Shown here: positions 15,531 through 23,362 of the stretch, in pieces | How positions within the stretch are numbered: the stretch's first letter is position 1 | How the letters are laid out: every line of letters begins with the position of its first letter | Source: Ferrimicrobium sp. | GTDB taxonomy: Bacteria; Actinomycetota; Acidimicrobiia; Acidimicrobiales; Acidimicrobiaceae | DNA length: 26,415 bases | Assembly (NCBI GenBank): GCA_027365375.1 | Contig: DAHXNM010000300.1 | Coordinates: 1 to 26,415, forward strand | Reading direction: 5' to 3' | Program-made: the position numbers and the translations under genes | The notes under the pieces: model-generated | Seen by the model: only the letters and a program-made list of their open reading frames with translations | Database searches by the model: none | Told to the model about the DNA's origin: nothing

Positions 15531-17897
15531 ATGCCCGACGAAGATTCCGGTTCGGCACATAGGCGATTCCAAGGCGGTTTTGAGACCCGTTCTCCCCGGG
15601 CGCTGCCTAGATTGGAGTCGTTCAACGTCCCGGAGAAGTTAAGCTATCGTATCAAGAACCGTCTCCTTGGCCCACCGCTCGTAACTGAGGATCTCGATGA
15701 ACAGCGCATCGGCAAGCCGACTGCACTGGCGATTCTCTCCTCTGACGTTATGTCTTCGTCTGCCTACGCGACGGAAGCGATGCTTGGTATCCTTGTCCCA
15801 GCGGTGGGCGTTGCAGCCTTTTCGCTGGTGGTGCCGGTCTCGTTCCTGGTGTTAGTCGTTCTCATCTTTGTTACCGCCTCTTACCTTGAAGTGATCAAGG
15901 CCTACCCCAAGGCAGGCGGCGCCTACGTGGTTGCTCGCGATACTTTTGGAACTGGCCTTGCTCGTGTCGCTGCCGCCTCGCTTTTTGTGGACTATACCCT
16001 GACGGTGGCGGTATCGATCTCGGCCGGTGCCGATGCTCTCGCTTCCGCAGTGCCGGCACTCACCCCCTACGTGACAGTTATCACAGTGATTTTTGTGATC
16101 GGTATCGCCTATGGAAACCTACGCGGTATTCGTGAGGCGGGCAAGACATTCGCGGTCCCAACCTATTTATTTATCGGGTCTATGTTTTTGATGATCGGGG
16201 TCGGCATTGTGCGGGGCATCTCCGGCCATCTACCTCTTTACACTCACTTTGGTACAGGTGTCTACCCGGCCGGTACGGCTGGAGCAGGCCTGCTTCTAGG
16301 TGCGTCTGTTTTTATCTTTCTCAAGGCTTTCGCGAGCGGAGGCACTGCACTCACCGGAACCGAAGCTATCTCTAATGGGGTCTCGATCTTTCGAAACCCA
16401 CAGCCACGCAATGCACGCATCACGTTGGTGGTGATGAGTGTCATTCTGGGAACGCTGCTGTTGGGCGTCTCGGGGTTGGCTGCGGCAACCCATGCGTCCC
16501 CATACCTATCTGGCGACCCTACAGTTCTATCGCAGATTGCTAAGGCGGTCTTTGGGACTTCGTTGTTGGGCCGCATCCTTTACGTGGCGCTTGATATCTT
16601 TACGATGGGCATCCTGACACTCGCTGCTAACACAAGCTTCGCAGGGTTACCTTTTCTGGCCTCCTTCGCTGCTTCTGATGGCTTCTTGCCGAAGAGCTTT
16701 ACGGTTCGCGGTCATCGGTTGGTCTATTCGACAGCGATCATTGCGTTAGCTGTCATCTCGATCATTCTTTTGGTCGCCACTAACTCCAATGTCTACACGC
16801 TGATCTCGCTCTACGCGATTGGTGTCTTCACCGGATTCACGATTGCCGGCGCCGGGATGGTTAAGCATCATCTCATGACGCGAGAGACGAATTGGAGGCG
16901 TCGTGCAGCGATCAACGGAGCTTCAGCCGTGCTCTCTGGCGCGGTAGACATTACCTTTATAGTGACCAAATTCACCTCAGGTGCGTGGACTATCGTGGTC
17001 ATCGTGCCGATCCTGGTGCTGATTTTTACTCGTTTCAAGCGTTCCCACGATGCAGAACAAGCAGCATTGATAGATGGTCTTAAGGCTGTCGAAAACGAGG
17101 TCCTACCTCGGAAGCATAAAGTGTTGATCCTAGTTGACCAGGTTGATGTAGCTACAGTGACGGCGATCAACTACTCGAGAATTCTTGCTGCCGACACCGT
17201 CACTGCCCTTCATTTTGTTACCGATGAGACCCATGCTCAGGCTCTAGCCGCAAGTTGGGAGTTAGGCGGACTCGGTCGAACGCCACTGGAGTTGCTCGAC
17301 TGCCAAGATCGAAGGCTACGCCGCGCTGCTGGCCAGGTCGTGCTCGATGCCTTGAGCGATGGTGATTCGCAGGTGTCGGTGCTCATCCCGCACCGGATCT
17401 ACCCACGATTCTCTGGTTCGATTCTGCATGCTCAAACTGCAGGATCCTTGGCGGAGGTGATCGCTCGGCTGCCCCATGCCACCCCGATATTGATTCCTCA
17501 TAGAGTTACGCCGGGAAAGCATTCAACATCGACCCCAACTGATGCATCAGGGAGAGGGAAACGTCGTACCGATGAAGAGCCTCTGGATCCGTCGATTACA
17601 CGAGCTGATGTTGCAGAGGGGGTTACTCAGATTGCTGGCCTAACCCTCCGACAGCGAACACGGGTCAAGGGTCGGGTATCTTCTATCCGTATGAGCTCCT
17701 ATCATGGAACGCCTTCGACGGCGGCAAGACTAGAGGATGCGAGCGGCGGTTTGATGCTGGTGTTCCCTGGTCGAAGTGCCATCCCTGGTCTTAACTCAGG
17801 TATGAACTTGAGTGCTGATGGGACTGTGGTTGAGGTGGATGGCCATCTCGCTATGATCAATCCCTTATACGAGTTCTTGCCGTTGAACACGAAATGA
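15531..17897 (+). CDS. KimA-like K+ importer (APC family) with USP-like and OB-fold domains
   Basis: A 788-residue protein in three parts. Residues 60-510 form an APC-superfamily transporter with about 12 membrane helices, closely resembling Bacillus KimA, a high-affinity K+/H+ symporter. Residues important for K+ in KimA appear to be kept: Asp72 (LSSD), Tyr79 (SSSAYATE), Asp154 and Thr158 (VDYTLTV). Residues about 525-655 resemble the USP-like cytosolic domain of KimA (VSVLIPHRIYPRF, ILHAQTAG). Residues about 688-788 form an OB-fold nucleic-acid-binding-type domain (QRTRVKGRVSSIRM, GLMLVFPGRSAIPG) like the separate Rv2694c-type protein of mycobacteria; this fusion is unusual. The ATG at 15531 follows GAGGAG (15518-15523) by 7 bases. 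It diverges from two RCK genes. The substrate could instead be an amino acid, since the family is often annotated that way. Confidence 0.88.
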   Translation: MPDEDSGSAHRRFQGGFETRSPRALPRLESFNVPEKLSYRIKNRLLGPPLVTEDLDEQRIGKPTALAILSSDVMSSSAYATEAMLGILVPAVGVAAFSLVVPVSFLVLVVLIFVTASYLEVIKAYPKAGGAYVVARDTFGTGLARVAAASLFVDYTLTVAVSISAGADALASAVPALTPYVTVITVIFVIGIAYGNLRGIREAGKTFAVPTYLFIGSMFLMIGVGIVRGISGHLPLYTHFGTGVYPAGTAGAGLLLGASVFIFLKAFASGGTALTGTEAISNGVSIFRNPQPRNARITLVVMSVILGTLLLGVSGLAAATHASPYLSGDPTVLSQIAKAVFGTSLLGRILYVALDIFTMGILTLAANTSFAGLPFLASFAASDGFLPKSFTVRGHRLVYSTAIIALAVISIILLVATNSNVYTLISLYAIGVFTGFTIAGAGMVKHHLMTRETNWRRRAAINGASAVLSGAVDITFIVTKFTSGAWTIVVIVPILVLIFTRFKRSHDAEQAALIDGLKAVENEVLPRKHKVLILVDQVDVATVTAINYSRILAADTVTALHFVTDETHAQALAASWELGGLGRTPLELLDCQDRRLRRAAGQVVLDALSDGDSQVSVLIPHRIYPRFSGSILHAQTAGSLAEVIARLPHATPILIPHRVTPGKHSTSTPTDASGRGKRRTDEEPLDPSITRADVAEGVTQIAGLTLRQRTRVKGRVSSIRMSSYHGTPSTAARLEDASGGLMLVFPGRSAIPGLNSGMNLSADGTVVEVDGHLAMINPLYEFLPLNTK

Positions 17898-17930
17898 CGT
17901 GGACCACCGGCCTTAGAGAGAGCGTGGTGC

Positions 17931-20519
17931 ATGCCAAAACCGCTAGTCATTGTTGAATCTCCGACCAAGGCGCGAACTATCGCTCGCTTCCTTGGCGATG
18001 GCTACGTCGTCGAGTCCTCAGTGGGACACATACGCGACCTTCCTCGATCAGCAAAGGATATTCCCGCCTCAGCTAAGTCGCAGTCATGGTCGCGCCTTGG
18101 CGTAAACGTAGACGACAACTTTGCCCCACTCTACATCATTCCAAATGAGAAGAAGGAGCAGGTAAAGAAACTCAAAGCCCTGTTAAAGGACGCCGACGAA
18201 CTCTACCTCGCAACTGACGAGGACCGCGAGGGTGAGTCGATTGCCTGGCATCTTCTTGAGGTGCTGCGACCATCGATCCCGATCCATCGCATGGTATTCC
18301 ATGAGATTACCGACGCCGCCATTGCCCAGGCACTTGCATCTCCACGTACACTCGATCAGCATCTCGTCAATGCGCAGGAGGCACGCCGCATTCTCGATCG
18401 ACTCTATGGCTACGAGGTCTCTCCGGTGCTCTGGAAGAAGGTGATGCCAAAGCTGTCGGCGGGGCGTGTCCAATCACCTGCCGCTCGACTCCTCGTAGAG
18501 CGGGAGCGTGAACGAATGCAGTTTCGTTCCTCAAGCTTCGCCGATCTCGAGGCGATGCTGACGGCCATCGACGAGGATCGGGAGTTTCGTGCTCGGTTGA
18601 CCCACATCGATGGACGGCGAGTAGCTCAGGGCAGGGACTTTTTGCCGACTGGCGGACTTGCCCCAGCGGCCACCCAGCAGGGTGTAGTCGCGCTTGGTCA
18701 CGGTGATGCCACCTTGCTAGTTGCAGCTCTTGCTGGTGCAGATTTTCGCGTAACTCGTGTCGAGGAGAAGCCGTATCGTCGCTCTCCGAGCGCGCCTTTT
18801 ATGACGTCAACCCTCCAACAGGAGGCTGGGCGTCGATTGCGTTTCTCGTCGTCACGGACGATGAGCGTTGCTCAACGTCTGTATGAGCGCGGGTTTATCA
18901 CCTACATGCGAACTGATTCGGTGATCTTGTCGGGGGAGGCTTTGGCTGAGGCGCGCAGGGTTATCAGCGCTCGTTTTGGAGCCAGCGAACTCCCCGTTAG
19001 CCCGAGGGTGTACCGATCAAAAATCAAGAATGCCCAAGAGGCTCACGAGGCCATTCGACCCTCGGGTGATGAGTGGCGGTCGCCGGAAGATCTCGGTGGA
19101 CAGTTGAGCGGTGACGAACTTCGGCTCTATGAACTCATCTGGAGACGCACTCTCGCCTCACAGATGACCGATGCTCTCGGCGTAGTCGTTTCGGTGACGA
19201 TCGATGCGGCAGTGACGATCGACTTGAGCCTTGCTGAGCAGAGACTTAGCTCCGGGGACGGAGTGACCTTTGCCAGCTCTGGTAGGGTTATCACCTCCCC
19301 TGGTTTCTTCCGGATCTATCAAGAGAACGTTGAAGAGAGTGAAGATACCCAGGAATTACCGCAGGTGGTGGCCGGTCAGGCGCTCGAGGAGCGTGGTATT
19401 GAGGTAGTCGATCATGTCACCAATCCACCCGCGCGCTATACCGAGGCGACGTTGGTCAAGGCGCTCGAGGAGCGAGGCATCGGTCGCCCATCCACCTATG
19501 CGAGTATTATCTCGACACTACTCGACCGCGGCTACGCATGGAAGAAGGGGCAGGCTCTTGTCCCGAGCTTTGTCGCCTTCGCGGTCGTCCAACTCATGGA
19601 GCGCTACTTTGCTCATCTGGTCAACTATGACTTTACCGCGCAACTCGAAGATGAGTTAGATGCGATCGCATCCGGCGAGCGCGAGGCCATTCCCTACCTA
19701 CAGCACTTCTATTTTGGCGATGAAGACAACGGCCTCAAAGAGGAGGTGCTGATACAGCTGGGCGAGATCGATGCGCGCATGGTGAATACGATCCCGATTG
19801 GAGAGACCGACGATGGCCGCGAGGTCGTGGTGCGAGTGGGACGCTATGGACCCTACGTGCAACTCGACGACAAGACTGCGAGCTTGCCGGATGCGGTGAC
19901 ACCTGATGAACTCAGCGTCGAGAGTGCGTTGGCATTGCTATCTGCATCCGAGGTCAAGGAGCGGCCTCTCGGTGAGATCGACGGCACGCCGGTGTTCGCT
20001 CGACTGGGCCGTTACGGTGGCTATGTTCAGCTTGGAGAGGGTGATAGCAAGGAGTTAAAGCGCGCTTCGCTGTTTCCGTCTATGACCGTCGAGTCGGTTA
20101 CCTTGGAGGAGGCTCAGGCGCTTTTGTCACTTCCGAGATCGGTGGGTTCTGATCCAGAGACCGGGCAGGAGATTTTTGCACAAAACGGTCGGTTTGGACC
20201 TTACATGACCCGTGGCCGGGAGACTCGCTCACTCGACAAGCCGGAGGAGATCTTCACGATTGGTCTAGATGAAGCCATCGAGAAGTTTAAGGAACCAAAG
20301 CGTAGGGGGGCTAGAAGGGCTAGTTCGGTTGAGTTGGGAGTTGACCCAGAGGGCGGAGCTAAGGTGGTGTTGCGGTCTGGTCGGTTTGGTCCATATGTGA
20401 CCGATGGGCAAGTCAACGCCTCGCTGCCACGGGGTGTGGAGCCGACAGAGGTGACACTCGAGCAGGCACTGGATCTACTCAATGAACGTAAGGCGAAGCT
20501 CAACAACGACCGTGGATAG
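17931..20519 (+). CDS. topA: DNA topoisomerase I (type IA)
   Basis: An 862-residue enzyme that relaxes negative supercoils by cutting one DNA strand. The Toprim domain carries the catalytic Glu in IVESPTKARTIARFLG, and the metal-binding DxD in ATDEDREGESIAWHL. The active-site tyrosine is Tyr325 in ERGFITYMRTDS. The core ends near residue 600. The C-terminal part has four copies of the TOPRIM_C-type repeat, each with a GRYGPYV-like centre, near residues 636, 691, 752 and 815. Zinc-finger cysteines are absent, as in other actinobacterial TopA proteins. The start ATG at 17931 is 33 bases after the permease stop with a weak purine-rich site. The stop overlaps the tmk start, so it is co-expressed with tmk and holB. 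Confidence 0.97.
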   Translation: MPKPLVIVESPTKARTIARFLGDGYVVESSVGHIRDLPRSAKDIPASAKSQSWSRLGVNVDDNFAPLYIIPNEKKEQVKKLKALLKDADELYLATDEDREGESIAWHLLEVLRPSIPIHRMVFHEITDAAIAQALASPRTLDQHLVNAQEARRILDRLYGYEVSPVLWKKVMPKLSAGRVQSPAARLLVERERERMQFRSSSFADLEAMLTAIDEDREFRARLTHIDGRRVAQGRDFLPTGGLAPAATQQGVVALGHGDATLLVAALAGADFRVTRVEEKPYRRSPSAPFMTSTLQQEAGRRLRFSSSRTMSVAQRLYERGFITYMRTDSVILSGEALAEARRVISARFGASELPVSPRVYRSKIKNAQEAHEAIRPSGDEWRSPEDLGGQLSGDELRLYELIWRRTLASQMTDALGVVVSVTIDAAVTIDLSLAEQRLSSGDGVTFASSGRVITSPGFFRIYQENVEESEDTQELPQVVAGQALEERGIEVVDHVTNPPARYTEATLVKALEERGIGRPSTYASIISTLLDRGYAWKKGQALVPSFVAFAVVQLMERYFAHLVNYDFTAQLEDELDAIASGEREAIPYLQHFYFGDEDNGLKEEVLIQLGEIDARMVNTIPIGETDDGREVVVRVGRYGPYVQLDDKTASLPDAVTPDELSVESALALLSASEVKERPLGEIDGTPVFARLGRYGGYVQLGEGDSKELKRASLFPSMTVESVTLEEAQALLSLPRSVGSDPETGQEIFAQNGRFGPYMTRGRETRSLDKPEEIFTIGLDEAIEKFKEPKRRGARRASSVELGVDPEGGAKVVLRSGRFGPYVTDGQVNASLPRGVEPTEVTLEQALDLLNERKAKLNNDRG

Positions 20520-21111
20520 ATGTAGGCGAGGTGCTCTCGTTGTGCTGGAGGGTCCTGATCGAGTGGGGAAATCAACCCAAGTGGAGCACCTTGCACAGCT
20601 GCTTACCCAGCGAGGAATGTCCGTGCTGGTGTCACGCGAACCCGGTGGAGATGCCTTAGGAGAGGCGATCAGAACTATGGTGTTTGCTCCTAATCTGGAT
20701 CCGTGGACAGAGCTTTTTCTCTTCTTGGCTGGTCGTGCTCGTCATCTTGACGAAGTAATCGAACCCGCTTTAACCCATGGGGAGCTTGTTCTGCTGGATC
20801 GATATACTCCTTCTACCCTGGTCTATCAAGGCGCTGAATTAGGCGATGAGGTAGTCGTTCAGCTCTGCTCGCTGCCAGTCTTTCGTACACCTGATTTGAC
20901 GATCATCCTTGACCGTGAGCTTCCCTTGGTAGAGCTTGAGGCCTCGGATCGTTTTGAGAGCTCGGGGCTTACAGGGTGGCATGAGCGTCGTTCACGCTAT
21001 TTGAGTCTCTCCCACCGTTTTGGCTGGCCAACGGTCTCAGGTGAGGGGTCCCAGGATGAGGTTGCCCTTCGGCTTTTGGAGGTACTGACGTCAATGGGGA
21101 TCATCGAGTGA
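20512..21111 (+). CDS. tmk: Thymidylate kinase
   Basis: A roughly 199-residue dTMP kinase that makes dTDP for DNA synthesis. The P-loop is EGPDRVGKSTQ, the DRY-type motif is LDRYTPSTLVYQG, and the LID region is DRFESSGLTGWHERR. The start is uncertain. GTG at 20512 overlaps topA by 8 bases and begins shortly before the first strand, as homologues do. ATG at 20482 would add ten residues and overlap topA by 38 bases. Tmk sits between topA and holB, a common actinobacterial replication cluster. The stop overlaps the holB start by 4 bases (GTGA). Confidence 0.94.
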   Translation: MDRCRRGALVVLEGPDRVGKSTQVEHLAQLLTQRGMSVLVSREPGGDALGEAIRTMVFAPNLDPWTELFLFLAGRARHLDEVIEPALTHGELVLLDRYTPSTLVYQGAELGDEVVVQLCSLPVFRTPDLTIILDRELPLVELEASDRFESSGLTGWHERRSRYLSLSHRFGWPTVSGEGSQDEVALRLLEVLTSMGIIE

Positions 21112-21986
21112 GGACATTAGCTGAGTTCCGCCGCTTCCGCCCCCTCACAGTAGGTCGAATCGAACTTGCGCTCGATGCCGACTCCTCAAGCTACCTATTG
21201 AAGGGGCCGCGAGGGTGTGGAGCCGATGAGCTCTTGGGTGCGATTGCTCAGGCGTTGGTGGGTGGCTGCGGAGGATGTGGCCATTGTTGGGCGTGTCGAG
21301 AAGTGGCAGATGGCGAACATCCTGATGTGTTGTGGGCACAAGGAGAACGCGGCAAGACGGTGGCCGTCGAGGAGCTACGTCGGGTGGTCCGGTTCGCCAG
21401 CCTTGCACCGGTCCAGGCTCGCTATCGGGTAGTGATCATCCCAGACATCGATACCTTGAGACTCACCTTTCCAGTCATCCTGAAGGCGTTGGAGGAGCCG
21501 CCAACCGCAACCAAGTGGCTCCTGTCGGCGGCACTGATTGGGGCGGAACTTGCACCGGTTGCGTCACGATGTTTCACAGTCGAGCTTGAGGCCCCAAGCG
21601 ATGATGAGATCGAGGAGCGCTTTCGAGAGGCAAATATTCAAGCCAACGAGGCACTAGTTCGTTGGACACGCCGACGGCTTGATCGAGTGGCTCTTTTCGC
21701 ACGACTAACCGATGCCGAACGCTATCTTTCGACTTTTCAGGACCTTCCCGAACTTGTGCGAGATGATGCACGCTGGTGCATGGAGTTGGTGCATCGGTTG
21801 ACACCAGAGGATCTTGGCAATACAGGCGACGCAGAAGAGGTCATCCAGTGTGGGCTAGAGATTCTGATCGCAGCTCATCCTGAGAACGCCGATTGGTTGC
21901 GACGGGCCACTCGTGCATCGTTGTCGTTGAGCCGTCATCTTCCCGTACAGCTGGTGTTGGCTGAGCTGATTCTGCGTGCTGGTTAG
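21108..21986 (+). CDS. holB: DNA polymerase III subunit delta prime
   Basis: A 292-residue clamp-loader subunit, the stator that helps DnaX and HolA open the sliding clamp. The P-loop is degenerate (LKGPRGCGADELL), as expected for delta prime, which does not bind ATP. A zinc module has Cys54, Cys57, Cys60 and Cys63 (CGGCGHCWAC). The segment ILKALEEPPTATKWLLSA is the family's sensor region, and Ser-Arg-Cys (SRCF) follows. Its GTG start overlaps the tmk stop, giving coupled translation of topA, tmk and holB. The tRNA-Thr gene lies 26 bases downstream. Confidence 0.93.
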   Translation: MRTLAEFRRFRPLTVGRIELALDADSSSYLLKGPRGCGADELLGAIAQALVGGCGGCGHCWACREVADGEHPDVLWAQGERGKTVAVEELRRVVRFASLAPVQARYRVVIIPDIDTLRLTFPVILKALEEPPTATKWLLSAALIGAELAPVASRCFTVELEAPSDDEIEERFREANIQANEALVRWTRRRLDRVALFARLTDAERYLSTFQDLPELVRDDARWCMELVHRLTPEDLGNTGDAEEVIQCGLEILIAAHPENADWLRRATRASLSLSRHLPVQLVLAELILRAG

Positions 21987-22012
21987 CTAAGCTACTCGAA
22001 GACAAACGTTAG

Positions 22013-22088
22013 GCCCGGGTAGCTCAGTCGGTAGAGCAGCTCACTCGTAATGAGCAGGTCAGGGGTTCGAATCCCCTCTCGGGCTCCA
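22013..22088 (+). tRNA. tRNA-Thr (anticodon CGT)
   Basis: The cloverleaf folds by eye. The acceptor stem GCCCGGG pairs with CTCGGGC (one G-T pair); the D arm is GCTCAGTCGGTAGAGC. The anticodon stem GCTCA/TGAGC closes the loop CTCGTAA with anticodon CGT. The T arm is AGGGGTTCGAATCCCCT. The discriminator is T and the 3' CCA is encoded at 22086-22088. It reads the ACG codon. Downstream lies an inverted repeat (GTCGGA at 22129-22134, TCCGAC at 22145-22150) that could terminate the tRNA transcript or act on the next gene. Confidence 0.93.
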
Positions 22089-22128
22089 CGCTAGCATCAT
22101 ATGTCTAGCTATCTAAGAGATGGAGACG

Positions 22129-22150
22129 GTCGGACTTAGATTGATCCGAC
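22129..22150 (+). promoter_or_regulatory. Inverted repeat between tRNA-Thr and sigR
   Basis: GTCGGA and TCCGAC are perfect 6-base arms ten bases apart, 39 bases upstream of the sigR start. It could be the tRNA terminator or an operator for sigR. I did not find a SigR-type GGAAT...GTT promoter that would show autoregulation. Confidence 0.3.
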
Positions 22151-22188
22151 GTAGCGATGTGGCTGAATGCTAGGGTATTTGGCGAACG

Positions 22189-22788
22189 ATGGGACTGAGT
22201 GTGGCGGATAAAAAGAACTTTTCATCGGATGCAATGCAATTTACCGAGAATCTTTATTCAGCGGCGTTGAGGATGACTCATAATGCGGCCGATGCTGAGG
22301 ACCTCGTTCAAGAGACGTTCTTGAAGGCCTATCGCGGTTACGACTCCTTCCAGGCTGGAACCAACTTGAAGGCCTGGCTCTACCGTATTCTTACCAACAC
22401 CTATATCAATATCTATCGCGCTAAAAAGCGGCGTCCCGACGAGAGTAATCTCGAGGATGTCGAGGATCTCTACCTCTATCGGCGACTCGGAGGTCTAGAG
22501 GCGGTTCAGGCTGGCCGGAGCGCTGAAGAGGAGGTGCTTGACAGGATTACCGATACTGACGTCAAGGCGGCTATCGATTCGCTCCCCGAGCAGTTTCGTC
22601 TAGCTGTCGTACTCTCAGACATTGAAGGGTTCTCCTACAAGGAGATCGCTGAGATCATGGAGGTGCCGCTAGGAACGGTGATGAGTCGGCTCCATCGGGG
22701 AAGAAGGGCGATGCAAAGAGCGTTGTTAGAGTTAGAACTTCAGAAAGCCGCAGTCAGTGGTAATCTCGAAGAGGGTAACTGGTCATAA
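22189..22788 (+). CDS. sigR: ECF sigma factor, SigR/SigH-like
   Basis: A 199-residue extracytoplasmic-function sigma factor with region 2 (AEDLVQETFLKAYRGYDSF, then TNLKAWLYRILTNTYIN) and region 4 (LPEQFRLAVVLSDIEGFSYK, PLGTVMSRLHRGRR). The sequence matches the ECF12 group (SigR of Streptomyces, SigH of Mycobacterium), which drives the thiol-oxidation response. The next gene encodes a zinc anti-sigma factor of the RsrA type, 14 bases downstream, which confirms the assignment. The ATG at 22189 is used; GTG at 22201 is an alternative with GGGA about seven bases before it. No SigR-type promoter is evident upstream. Confidence 0.93.
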   Translation: MGLSVADKKNFSSDAMQFTENLYSAALRMTHNAADAEDLVQETFLKAYRGYDSFQAGTNLKAWLYRILTNTYINIYRAKKRRPDESNLEDVEDLYLYRRLGGLEAVQAGRSAEEEVLDRITDTDVKAAIDSLPEQFRLAVVLSDIEGFSYKEIAEIMEVPLGTVMSRLHRGRRAMQRALLELELQKAAVSGNLEEGNWS

Positions 22789-22802
22789 GGATCATCGAGG
22801 AT

Positions 22803-23111
22803 ATGGATGCTTTGAGAACAATCGATAATGAGTTTGAGTCGGACGAGTGCCGCAAGGTCATCACCCAGCTCTACGAGTTTCTCGACAGCGAGCTTACTGA
22901 TGATCGGCGCGAGCGAGTTCGCCAGCATCTCGATCATTGTGGGTCATGCCTCGAGGCCTTTGAGTTCGAGGCTGAGCTTCGAGCGGTGATCGTCTCTCAT
23001 TCGAAAGAACAGGTTCCTGAAGGCCTGATGCGAAAGCTGGCCATGTTGATCGAAGAGGAAGAGTTGATAGAAGAGGAAGGGGGTCTTACATCCGATCACA
23101 GTTCGGAATAG
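22803..23111 (+). CDS. rsrA: RsrA-like zinc anti-sigma factor (ZAS)
   Basis: A 102-residue anti-sigma factor. It contains the ZAS motif HLDHCGSC (His-x3-Cys-x2-Cys) and an upstream Cys in DECRKVITQLYEFLD, aligning with RsrA, which binds SigR when reduced and releases it when thiols oxidise. Compared with Streptomyces RsrA, the N-terminal Cys3 and the later Cys-Cys pair (CCGQ) have no counterpart; the last segment reads VSHSKEQVP. Only three cysteines remain, namely the pair in the motif and the one that usually forms the trigger disulfide. The C-terminal tail is very acidic (IEEEELIEEEGG). The start is ATG 22803 with GAGGAT before it. It acts with SigR encoded just upstream. Confidence 0.9.
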   Translation: MDALRTIDNEFESDECRKVITQLYEFLDSELTDDRRERVRQHLDHCGSCLEAFEFEAELRAVIVSHSKEQVPEGLMRKLAMLIEEEELIEEEGGLTSDHSSE

Positions 23112-23148
23112 TTCCAATCTTTGATCCGTTACAGCTTACATGCCATAC

Positions 23149-23155
23149 GGAGGGG
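23149..23155 (+). promoter_or_regulatory. Shine-Dalgarno site fixing the small zinc protein start
   Basis: GGAGGGG lies eight bases before the GTG at 23164. The longer in-frame ATG at 23140 would place this purine tract inside the coding region. Confidence 0.7.
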
Positions 23156-23163
23156 ATGAATTA

Positions 23164-23340
23164 GTGAACGTTCCGGATTCGTCTGGGACTGGGCGGCCCG
23201 CTCGGACCTTTGACAAGGGCCGCGTCTGCAAAGAACCTGGTTGCGGTACTGCACTCTCGATCTACAACAAAGGTAAGTATTGTTATCTGCATGAGCCGCT
23301 TGTCGTTCCACGCACACGAGGACGCAAAAAAATAGCCTAG
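23164..23340 (+). CDS. Small Cys/His zinc-binding protein
   Basis: A 58-residue protein whose core is Cys22-x4-Cys27-x12-Cys40-x2-His43 (VCKEPGCGTALSIYN, then YCYLHE). This is a single zinc-ribbon-like site of a type I have seen in small actinobacterial proteins, with a basic C-terminal tail (TRGRKKIA). The function is unknown; nucleic-acid binding is plausible but not shown. The GTG start at 23164 is supported by GGAGGGG. It is 52 bases after rsrA and 22 bases before the metalloprotease, so it may share an operon with either. Confidence 0.75.
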   Translation: MNVPDSSGTGRPARTFDKGRVCKEPGCGTALSIYNKGKYCYLHEPLVVPRTRGRKKIA

Positions 23341-23362
23341 GCTTCCAGTGAGGAGGTTGTGA

